Shown piece after piece: positions 37,471 through 49,400 of a stretch of 64,000 bases of DNA. The stretch spans positions 83,847 to 147,846 of the forward strand of contig VTFK01000530.1 of assembly GCA_009617715.1 (NCBI GenBank), read 5' to 3'. Below the pieces are notes generated by a model. That model saw only the letters and a list, made by a program, of their open reading frames with translations, searched no databases and was not told the origin of the DNA. Both the position numbers and the translations under genes were made by a program. Within the stretch, counting starts at the first letter, position 1; every line of letters begins with the position of its first letter. This DNA comes from Plectrocnemia conspersa. Lineage: Eukaryota; Arthropoda; Insecta; Trichoptera; Polycentropodidae.

Positions 37471-40400
37471 GTGAGTTGTTTTACGATTTATGACTCATGA
37501 CCTCGCTGATAACCATTGCTAATGTGTTCAATAATACGCTACATCTTTCAACTCTCAGTGACCGTGATAACCTTTTTATGTTGTCGCTTTCCTTACGTAA
37601 TATGGTCAATATTCAGCGAAGAGAAAAGTTTGTGCGTTAACCGCTTCATGCTCAGCTTTTTTATTTTATATTACAATTTTTTTACATAATTTAAACATTA
37701 ACAAGGTAAAGAAGAAGAATATCTCTACCAACTGGCGACTGTGTTTCATTTGCTTATCGTAAACTGTGTACAAGTTTATCTCGTTCAAAAGCTTGAAGTG
37801 GTTATACTGCGTATTTATTTAGTGCTTTAACCAAAGATGCTACTAATACTATATTACCTAAAATAATTTATAAAACTGATATCTGAAATCCAGAGTCAAA
37901 ACTAAAAGTACATATATCTACAGTAGCATGCAAATAAAACACATCATTTCTCGAAATCGTCAAAAATTAAGATATTTCCGTTATCGCTTGTTGGAATTTC
38001 ATTGCTCTCTACTAGTTACCTAGTCAGTTAACTGACATTTTCGTGGAGAAAACATTTTTAAAAGTTAAAATGCTGAATCGCTCGCAATTAAGTGAAAATC
38101 AAAAATCCAATATCGTTGTATATTTTGCAGTCTGTTGTTTGTAACCAATCGAGTAGTAGGTGTAGAAAAATTACCTCACCTAGTGAAGATCGGCTGATAC
38201 ATCGAATCTGCTTACGCGATCAGCATAAAACGGCGGTATATATTACCAGTGAGTTCAATGATACAGAAAACAAACAAATAAGCGTTGACACGACTCGTAG
38301 GCGTCCAAGGCATGAAGGTCTCTTTGGTCATATACATGCTAAAAAGCCGTTATTGACCAAAAACGCATGGGTTGGGCCGATCAGTATAAAAATTGGAGAA
38401 GTGTGATGTTCTCCGATGAGAGCAAAATTAATTTATTCGGATCAGACGGAGCAAAGTACGTTCGTTGTTGAAAGGGTGGAAGATACTGTGAAGATTGTAT
38501 CCAGCCAACAGTGCGAAATCCAGGAAGTCAAATGATCTGGGCATGCTTTCTAAATTCTGGAGTAGAACGTAGTCAGTCAGTACAGTCGACCCTCGATTGG
38601 TACTTCGTTATAGGAATACTACGTTATAGGGGGGACTAGGCACCCATACAAAATTTGAGGTTAGGTTCTTTCAACTGTATTTTGTGAATTTAATGAAATC
38701 AGCATTTTCCCATTTTTATGTATTAAATGACCTTGTATTTAGTTTATAAACAAGAGCGCATGCCCTATGTTCTTATTGTGATACATGCGCGAAGAATGTC
38801 ATTGATTTTGTAAGTGCCAGGGGAGTCAAACGCAACAGTTTTTTGAGTTATATTTTTAAATGCGTTAGGCTACAATGAATAAATAATAAAAAGTAAATAT
38901 AAATTATTAAAAAAATTCTGCAGTATGTTTTTTATCTAAGAATATTAATAAAAACCAATAAATTATATTAAAAACAAACAACAATGGTAGAAATGAAAAA
39001 AGTTAAACATCTTAAATCGTGTAATTATGCATTTAATTACTGTCAGTGTCATCTAATATCACATTCCATCGAGATATTTTTAATACCGTAATTTCATTAC
39101 CACTTTCATTAATAACAGAATAATTTTCTTTATTGTCTTCTGTCTGCATTTCTTCTCAAATTTTATAATATGGTGCTTGACATTTTTCTAATTGTTTTTT
39201 TAATTCAGCAGATTGCTCTTTGGAACAATCGTAATGAATACATTTTTTAATTTATATTTTTTATGTGTAATACTTCACAAAACTTTTAAATAGTTAGAAA
39301 AAAATTATAAATTTATTTAAACTACACCCAGGCCTCGTATAACACGGTCATATGGTTCCACAAAAACGCCATGTTATACGAGTTTTGAATTTTATACAAA
39401 ATTAGGGTTTACGTTCCAAGAAAAAATCTAAATTAGGTAATACCCTTTATTTCTTAAATAAACAATCAAAAAAATACACATTTTCATATTTATCGAATAT
39501 TTTTTTAATATGTAACATATAATAGATCGTTCATTCATCATCGCTATCACTTAAAATTCTATACGTTAGACTCTTTTTCGAGATCGGTTGTAATTTTTCA
39601 TCATCAGAGGACTATTTGGATTTGACCTTTAAAAAATCTGTAATAAACGATTGTCTACTTTTAGCATATATGTAAATCTTTACGTATTTCGTTATGAGGG
39701 GCCAAGATCTGCTGTAATCTCTCTTTGAACTTCAAACTTCTTTCCATTATAGGATAATTTTCTATGAAAAAAATGTTCTAATTTATCAGCCAATCCCAAG
39801 CCGTCATTTATTGTTTGTAATGTGAAACATTTAGCTACTTCGCTGCAACTGCTTTCTGAGTCATTAATTATGGTTGTTTCATTTAACATTTCGACTAATT
39901 CTTCTTCGTTCAACGTACGATCTTCCAATATTTCTCCAATATCTTGAATATCCATATCATGAAATCCTTCTCCACTAATACCACGACAAATGATAATTAT
40001 TATTTGGTATTCATATTCTATTGGTGGTACAATATTTTCTCCAGGGACTATTTTTGGCCACAGCACAAGCGCAACTGATCGAAAATAACAAGTCCCGAAT
40101 ATAAATCAAACATGTAAATTAATTTTTAATTGTTTTTTTTCTGAAACTGTGTTATATAAAACGTGTTCTACAAAAATATGCCACAATTCATCAACCGTGT
40201 TATATAAAACCTTGTTATACGAGGCTTTGGTGTATAATGCATTTTTAGTTTCATATGAAATATGATGATTTTGAAAGTGATGCATTTTTTTTGCATGCTA
40301 CTGTATATCTTAGGTTATCAAAAAAATGAATCACATTTAAATTCATCATATTTCATATGAAACTAAAAACGTATTATAGTTTAAATAAATTTTTCTTTTA

Positions 40401-43400
40401 TTAAATAAACAGTGTTATTTTAATTTTTAATCTCATTTCTAAGACATTGATGAAATTGATTTAAAAAATATATAACTGACTATTTTCGCCTAATGACAGG
40501 GTGCAGAATCATCTTCCATTGAAAGGAGTAAAAAAATTTAGGATGATTTTGTAATCCGTTGGCTTTTCCGTTCCGTTGATAAAATGTATATAATACTTAC
40601 CACTTCGAAATATGAAAAGCATCCTCAGCTCATTTGGCTTCTTGGATTTCGTACAGTTGGCTGGATACAATCACGGTATTTTTCACCCCTTTGTCTGTTG
40701 ACGAATGTAAGCGCTCCATTTGGCCCGAATAAATTAATTTTGCTCTCATCGGAGAACATCACATTTCGATCGATAGAAGCCCAAAATATTTATGCTGATA
40801 GGACAATTTCATGCGTTTCTATCGCATTTTTTAGGTCAATAACGGCTTTTTAGCAGGTATACGACCGAAGAGACCTTCATCCTATGAGTGGTGTCCACAC
40901 TTATTTGTTTGTTTTTTGTATCATTGAACTCACTGGTAATATCTACTGCTATTTTACTACCCTTAACTCGATTTGTCGAATCTGTTTCGATATTTTTTTT
41001 TAAGTCTTTGAATTGCTAATTAGTTACAAACAACAGGCTGCGAAATTTGTCTTGTTAAAAACCCCATTGACAAATATACATTGATGTTGGTTTTTTTGAT
41101 TTTCAACCTAATTGCAATAATAACTTTTAAAAATATTTTTTCCCACGAAAGCTGTCCATCAACTGACTAGGTAACTGCTAGAAAACGATGGAAACTTACC
41201 CCTAAATTAACACAAAATAAATCCAAGAATTTCAACAAGCGATAACGGAAATATCTTATTTTTGTTCTATTTCGAGAACTGAAGCGTTTTTTTGCGCGCG
41301 ACAATATATTTGGTTATTTGGAAATTAATGTCGTTTTTTTTGTATGGGTCCGTTTGGGTGTTGCATGTCAACACATGTCTTGTTATTTTCGGTTCATCAA
41401 CATTCGGAGCATCAATTTTAATAAAATTAAAACCACTGATTCACGATGGCAGAATTTATGCAGTTTCTCCATTGTTTATAATTTGATTTATTATGTATTT
41501 TTGATATATATATATATATATATATATATACCAGTAGCGTGCGATGACTTTTAAAACAGGGCATGCGGTCAGGAGGGGGGGAACAAAAACTATATTTTTA
41601 AATTTAGTTTATTTATTTGATAAACATATTATGTATTTAATTTTTAAAAATTAATTTTATTCGACGCTCCATACGAAAGTCATCAATAACCACATCATCT
41701 TATATATTGTCTTTCATTAGTTTGTCTAAAAGTATTTTTTCGATTGATATTAATGTAAAAGCTGACAATCTATTCTCATTTTGACTATTTCTAGTGAATA
41801 TTTTTATTCTTTTCATTGTAGAAAATGATCTTTCTACAGAAGCACTTGTCACCAGTAACGTAAAAATTAGTTTTATTAAATTGAATACTTCTGTTTAAGA
41901 TATATTTTAGTTCATTTTTAATAATCACATTATTAATCCAATTTATATATTTTAAATGGAACGAATATACAATGGCGGCCACCTAAATAAGACACTCGCG
42001 AATTTTTGCAAAAATGCGATGTAAAGTGCAAATTTAACATAAAATAGTTTTCATTTTTTAATTTTCTATCTAGATAATCTACATAATGGTGAATAAAAAT
42101 ATGTTGTTATAAATATTTAAAATATATATTTTCAATTTAAAATTAAATTTATAAAATTGATAGTCGAATTCGCATGTATGCGAGATACATGTCAGGTAAA
42201 ACGAAAAGGAATGACGTTTTTATTAATACTGAAGAAAAATTTATTTATAAAAATATACATGTTATTTATTCCGATAAATAATTTATGGTATTTTCTATAA
42301 TATCTTTTCACAATTTGGGCAACTTTTCTTGGTTCCTTTGATTCGAAAAAGGTATCCAAGTGTTTTCAGAGGTGAATTTTTTATTTCGAAGTGAATGTTC
42401 CATGCTTCGAAATAAATTATAATCGGAGGGCGCAATATTGGGGGAGTAAAGTGGGTGAGGCAGTAATTCCAAATCAAGCTCTTTGATTTTTTGTGAGTTT
42501 TGTAAAAAGTGTCTTACTTAGGTGGCCGCCACTGTGTATATATAAGTTCACTTTTCAACCTCATAAAATTAAAAAATGTTCCATACGAGCGTTGAAGAGA
42601 TATAAAAAGTTGTTCTAGAAAATTGTTTTCGTATTCATTAAATTTAGTTACGTTTAAAAGTGCCATAAATTTTAAATTATCAGTATATTTAAAACGATCG
42701 GTAGTATTCGTAGAAATTGTTTCAAGTATTCTGAAATATCGAGCTTTAACCCTTTGCACTCGTAATCGTTTTCGTACTAGGTATGTCGCGAGCTCGGGAA
42801 AAATGAAAAATGTTAAATTCTTTTTAAAAATTAAAATTTTATATGTAGAGCATAAATATGAATAAATTAATACCAAAAACGAAGAAATCAGAACAAATAC
42901 TTGCATTTCTCTAAATTACATTTTAATTTTTTTTTGTTCTCTCAAGTACCATTGGTTGACAATCCATAACAATAAATTAACAGAATAGGGCGACCAACTA
43001 TTTTAAAATATTTATGGGACCAAAATATGTTTTAACCACAAATAAGTAAATATACACAAATAACAAAGACATGCCGCTCAGTTTTAGATAAACGTATCTA
43101 CCTGTGAACGAAGAAAGCTTACATCGCTTGCACGAGGTATATCTATGTTTATATAAACTGATGTTGGGTATATTTTTAAAAACTAAAATACGTCCCATCG
43201 ATGGTCAAATGAAACGTTGCAGTTAATGTCATTATTATATATATTTCTTAATTAAAAATAGACAAAACTTTAGCTTTTCAGTAGCTTTATGGTACATATA
43301 ATGCTTAAATAGCATATTTTTATATAAAAATAAAAAAGTGATGCACAAAAAAGAGCATTTCGTTTAATAATATGTGGGATGTTGATTTATTATAAATTAA

Positions 43401-46400
43401 GGAAACAAATATGGAAAAATATTATTTTGTAATTTTTCGTAAATCCCCAAGTTCTATTAGTATACCAACTCATCTGTGTAAAACAATTGAAAATAATTAA
43501 TAGGTTGTATACAGTTTGCGGGAACTTGGGGCCCAGAACATTTATCACTTGGTAGAAATATTGCTATTTTTAAGGTACATTGTCATTACTAGTTATTATT
43601 CTCCAATTTTCTGATGTGGTGCGATTTGTTTGAGGTATCGTTTTTTTCGCTATTATTTTAATTGCCTGTATTCCATCTTCGATTCAAGGCAACATGCCTA
43701 ATTTCGACGTTACTTTCTTTACTATCATCATTGGAAGATGAAAAATCAAACATTGAATCCTCCCCATCACTATCATTACAAAACATATTATCATTACAAT
43801 CACTATATTCAACGATAGCACTGTTTTTTTTAACAATAAAATTTAAAAAAAAATTCACAATAAAATTTAAAAAAATGAAAAAATAAGTAATTGAAACAAA
43901 GTTATTAATCACTAGTCTTACTTAGACACAATTTATGGACACCCGAGACTCTGTCGAAAACCCAATAGGCAATAAAAACGTCACCGACGCGTGTCTACCA
44001 AAGGACGATCGCCAACCATTGCCTTCGGAGAAATCTACGGCACATCTGCATTTAAATTTAGTCATAAAAAAAACCCGACTTATCGCAATAAATGAGCTCT
44101 CCCCGGCTTGATTCAAGTAAAAATAATATTTTTTGATAAGATATGCTTCTTGAAACTCTTGTCTACAACACTGCAAAAACGCCATTCAAAACATGCTCAG
44201 GAAATACCCAAAAATCGACGTTATATTTCATTAATTGAAATGGTGCGCCTGATGCACCTTACGAGTAATATAGAGCCAAGCGATGGTGCGTCTCACGCAC
44301 CTTACGAGCGGAAAGGGTTATACCTCAATTTCAGACCTATGTTATCATCGTGATTTCTTTCTCTATGTAACTCTTCAATCCTGACTTTGTTCCATAATGA
44401 GTCAAAATCTTTTTTGTTATTCAGAAATTCCACTATTTTTTTTATTTCACTTGAATAATGAGATATGTCGAATGTTTTTTTTTTGTAAAATATCAAATAA
44501 AATATCTGTAGAATTAAATATGGGTGAAAATAGATTGAGATAGAAATTAAATTGTAAGTCTTGTAAGATAGCGTCTAACCTTTTTGAGAAGCGGGTCAAA
44601 TTTTGTTCATTATTTTTTTTTAGTACTAGCTCGTGGGTCACAAAGTCAGTGGTGTCACTTGGAAAGGGGGAAGGGAGAATGGTTAAAAACTACTTTTTAC
44701 TACGAAACACGTCGTTTTACGGTGTACATGTGCATTGATACGAAAGAAAATCAGCTAGCCAATGTCCACTTGGAATTTTTTTATAAATTCGACATTGGAT
44801 ATATATACTTTATTTTTTTAATATTTTTAATTGCCTGTATGATATAAAAAATAAGTTTATACAAATCAACGCGTGAAAAGCCTGTGTGGGTCAGTGTCTG
44901 ACAAGCGGGTCTTATGTTCGCCATAACTGGTCTAAGTGCTTCTGCATTAACAGCATTAGAATCCTTTGATTATTTGGTCAAATATTATTATTAACACATT
45001 GTTGTCGGGACACGGATTTTTCCGTTTTTGCGGTACTGCTGCTGGATTGCGGGACCCGTAAAAATCCGTTTTTGGTAGTCTGTTGCTAGAAGTCGGCTCA
45101 CGTGTTTATCCGTGTAATTTTAACTGCATTTATTTTTGTTGTCAGCAGCTAGATGTCACTGCTTTGATATTTAATAAAGACATTATTTTATTCGTCGTCG
45201 GATTTATTACAGTTCCACCAAGTATTGTACTAATTTTGATATCGAATTTTTATACCGTACAAAAAATTAAATAACGAACTATAAAAAGTTCCTGTTATCC
45301 CAAATATCTTCCATTATGTTCAATTCTATTCAAGATGCTTCGAGGAATTACTTTCTACCTGATGTAAAAGAAGGGATGGTCGGGAGTGAGAAAACAAAAC
45401 AAATTCCAATGAAACTTGACCTAGGGTAGATAACAAGCAACGGTCATTGCGACATCTGTGACTTGTTATAAAAAAAAATACATCATTACAGTTACGCGTA
45501 AATGTTCCGTCGTTCGGTTGTCTCTAAAAAATAGTTTTACACCCCGAAATGTTTTCCCCCGATGAAAATAAATATGACGATGAATTTTCTGATTATTGAT
45601 GATTGGACCAAAAAAGTGTGGCTATGTACCTTTTGACATACCTCTACAAAGCGGTACGTGTTTTTAGAGATATCATACCTTGAAAAACTATTCATAAAAC
45701 AAATTGTGACATATTTTAGTTTTATTTAGTGTTTAATTCGATTTTTTATTACATACATTTTTATAGTACTTTTATGTGCAAAATAAACGCAAGTTTCCAG
45801 TAAATATAAAACTGTCAACCTCCAGTTTCTTCTTCATTTGATAGTACTGTTTATGGTAAGTCTGTGTTTAAAATTTCATAATTTTATATTGTATAGTATA
45901 AAAGTTGTGGCGAGTTTCGAAAAAAAAACGCGGAAATTCTTCGTTTCCGAAAAAAATTTTGCTAAAAAATGGCCCGCGCCAGGCTTAAGACAATGCGCGA
46001 AATCACCCGACAACAATGTGTTAATTCTCTTCTGAATTCACAGACCATCTTTAAAATTCTACTATAGTAATTCAATCATGTAAGAGCAGCTGCATGGAAA
46101 CGCTTTTTTTCTTTCACTATCGAGAAGAGATATTCTTCTTGATGATGTACAAAAAAATTATGAAAATGATAATATATATGTATATTTGAAAAAACGCTTG
46201 CATCCTATTACATTATTAACAGATTGAGCTAAAACAAGATTCAATTTGTGAGCATAGCAGTGTACAAATATCTCGAAATTTTTTTGTACTCCATTCGTCA
46301 TAAGTTTGAGCAATTAATTTTTCTGTACATTCAAGGTATTATGAATATGATCGAAAATAGCTGGCCACACACGAGCGGATCTGCCCGTCGGATTTGTCCG

Positions 46401-49400
46401 AAATGGATGTCCGACGGACAAATCCGCCAGTGTGTGGGGTTAAAACTGTCGGACAGATCCGTCTGTTCCGCACCTTACGTCAATTAAAAGGTAATTAAAA
46501 TGTATTGTAATTGTGTTATTAGCACCCGGTGGTTTACAGTATTTTTTGTTAAAATTTGTCCCTTAAGTGATTTTATGACCTGGGCCATTTCCGCTCGCCT
46601 TTATTAATTTGTGCCAAAGTTGCCGCCATCGGTAAGTATATTGTCTAAAATATCTAAATAAGGTTTTATTACTTTATGATGGCGCTTAATATTGTTACCG
46701 TTGAAAATGTATTTTTTGCCATTTTTTTTATCAAAGACAGTAAAACATATATTGTAAACAAAATTTCACATAAAAACACGTAAATCTGGTGTCCGATAAG
46801 AATTTGTTCGAGCTAGTACAAATTGCGTCTGTGGCCAAGCCCGGACAAATCCGTCAGATGTCCGACGGGCAAATCCGTACGTGTGTGCTTAGCTAAAACT
46901 TACTTCGATAAATCTCTCTTGAATGATATCATTCCCGTCTATGTATCTAAAAACGGTTGATAGCTGTGCTTTATGGCTGATATCTGTAGATTCATCTTCA
47001 ATTATAGAAATGAATTTCGATAAACAAATTTCAGCTTGTATCTCATCTAACAATACTTTTGAAATCGAAGATATTGAGCCATTTTGAATATGATTTGACA
47101 CTCCTTTAAAAACAAGATTTTTTTTAATAACGTGTCCGATTCACTTAGGAAATACAATAATTCAACATTTATTTACAGCATCACTATTTTCAGAATGTCC
47201 TCGAAAAGAAAGTTCTTATTTAGATAAAAAGCAAATCACGTTCATTAATTTGGAAATAATATATCTGTTCGCAGTAACTTCCTTATTATATAATTCAACA
47301 TTTGCCTTTAATTGAGTAAACGATTATTCACACCTGCCTGGCTATCGATATCGAATCAATATTTATATAGTACAGTGGTACCTCGGTTTTCGTCTATAAT
47401 CGGTCCGAAAACAATCGTTGAAAACCGAGGCAATTATTTCTAGTATGCGTTAACACTCGCAATCAATAAAAAAAAAACACTGACGAAAACCAAAACAATT
47501 TTTTCTCGGAAAAAATCGACGATAACCAAAGTCAACGAAAACCGAGGTACCACTGTACACCCAAAGGGCTAATTAGACATGCCTTCGTATATTAAAAATA
47601 TGCTTTATTTTATATTTATTCACCAGCAGCTTTACTATTGTTATTGTATTGCAGGTGTTCTTGGAGAGGAGAGCTAGAAAGCAAAAGGAAGTCATAAAAG
47701 AAGCGCATAAAGTAAATCAAGAGAACCACCCGTTCAGTCAGCAAAACTTGGCGAATAACAAATTTAATCAGTACAACAATCACGGTACGTTTCAAACTCG
47801 ATGAAATCGTTCATCGTCGATGCGTTTAATCGATCTGAAATATTACACCGTTTAGGTAAAGACGGCGAGAATCGCAGAGAACGATGCAACAGCACTCGCA
47901 GCAACAACGAAAACTCTTCAAATAAAGAAGGTCTGAGAACTTACGTTCCTACGCAGTTTGAAAACTCTCTGGGCAAATTACAGGTGAATAACGTTGTCAT
48001 TATAGTAATTGTATTTTTTTATAACGACTACATATTATATTTCAGTGCTGTTCCGTCACCGCTCCGAGAAAGATAATCGACATGGAAGTCATCGGCAGCG
48101 AGTCGCCTACGGGAGAGACTCGCTGCAACGCGGTCGGAAGCTCCACCGCCGGCGTCATCGGCGCTCCTCGGGGTACTCGGCATATATTGCTAGCCATTGA
48201 AACCCTCTTCAGAATATTGTTACGATTAGAAGATCTGTCGGAACCTTTGGCCATAGCTAACGCTCTAGTTCTCAAGGTAATTTCCGTCCCGTACGATATC
48301 TCTTATAGTCGCTAATTGTGTATTATGTTAAATAGGAGAGGGACGAAAAACAGAGAGCTCTACTGTTAGAACAGCAACAGATGGAGGCGCTGGAGAGAGG
48401 AGACGACGACGACGACGATACGTCGCCGGACGATCCGCCCAACAATTTCCTTCGCGATATAGAGAATGTACAGAAGCAAAACTCGAGTAGGACTTCTAAC
48501 GCCGTCGGCGCCAACGTTACCAACAGCATTCTTCCATCTCACAATACAAATCCAGTCTTACCCAATTTACTCGACGAAAATAAACCCGACCTTTTGGGGA
48601 AATTGTTCGCCGGATTGCTCTTTGAGGATCGATTGTCATCTTTTATGACCATTAGGAAAGGAAAGGTACGATGAACGTTTTAAATACATTGCACTAGTGC
48701 ATATTTTTATATATTTGCTTAACGATTAGATGCTGGTGATCAGAATTCTCGGACAAGCTTCTCCGACCGAGAAATGGAAAGTTCCCTTGGGAAAAGTATG
48801 GTTTCGGCTCGTTAAGAGTCTTCCTTACGCTCTCAGAAGGGATATAAGTGTTTTGACTCCGCTCGTCGATCATTTCAGAAGGTAATCTATTCGATCTATA
48901 ATTCTAAATAAAAATATTTCAACTGCCAAAATCCGATATATTTTAATTATATTGAAAAAAGAATCGGATATATTTTTAATAGGTTCTTTGCTTAACCCTT
49001 TACGTGCGGAATTAAATTTCATAAAAAGTTAGGAAATGTGTCAATTATCCACTAAAAAAAAGTTAAAGATATAATTGTGATTTTTTTTATATGTTTATAG
49101 TCATTCTCTGCTGCGTCTTTATTCACCTTTAGAATTGAATTTAAAAAAGTAAAGAGGGATAAAATAAAGGGAAAAGGAAAAATATATATAAATGTATTTG
49201 ACAATCATTTAATAAAAATTAATTAACCCTTTGCGCTCGTAAGTCGACTATGTGTCGACATCGTATTTCAAGCGTTGCACTCGAACGTCGACAATATGTC
49301 GACAAAACTTTGAATGCATTTATTGGCTTTGTGTTCAAGCAAATTTTGAAAATTTAAATTTATTAATAGTAAAAAGACTTCTGTTAAACACATTTCAGTA

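Larger units (their letters stand above)
37921..40303 (+). mobile_element. Tc1-like transposon, inactive, interrupted by younger insertions
   Basis: Terminal inverted repeats start CAGTAGCATGCAAA at 37921 and, inverted, end TTTGCATGCTACTG at 40303, each flanked by TA, the Tc1/mariner target duplication. From about 38066 the frame encodes a degenerate Tc1-type transposase, including SPSEDRLIHRICLRD and the catalytic-block motif SDESKINLFGSDGAKYV near 38415-38460, with several frameshifts and stops. Coding stops at 38581, where a pogo-like sequence begins. Only the last ~70 bp of the element remain after 40232, and comparison with the inverted neighbour suggests about 260 bp were lost. Confidence 0.8.
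41532..47340 (-). mobile_element. hAT-superfamily transposon copy, dead, containing five later insertions
   Basis: On the minus strand, transposase fragments of one hAT (ZMYM1/TTF-like) protein lie in order. KEVTANRYIISKLMN and ELSFRGHSENSDAVNK are near 47280-47190, FISIIEDESTDISHKAQLST near 47000, and VHCYAHKLNLVLAQSVNN near 46260. IKKIVEFLNNKKDFDSLW is near 44410, YFRILETISTNTTDRFKYTD near 42720, and VTSASVERSFSTMKRIK, the hAT C-terminal dimerisation motif, near 41840. CAGTAGCGTGCGATGACTTT at 41532 looks like the 3' terminus. Between fragments sit other transposons with their own termini. Stops and frameshifts are frequent. No matching 5' terminus was found before the MITE at 47373. Confidence 0.75.
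37471..47654 (+). other. Patr-1 intron 7, 10.2 kb transposon nest
   Basis: The intron runs from a GTGAGT donor to an ATTGCAG acceptor. Unlike the 51-97 nt introns upstream it is over 10 kb and nearly all recognisable repeat: two Tc1-like elements (37.9-41.3 kb), a hAT copy with five insertions (41.5-47.3 kb) and a pogo-like MITE (47.4 kb). Only 37471-37920, and short joints between elements, look like original intron sequence. Confidence 0.85.
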
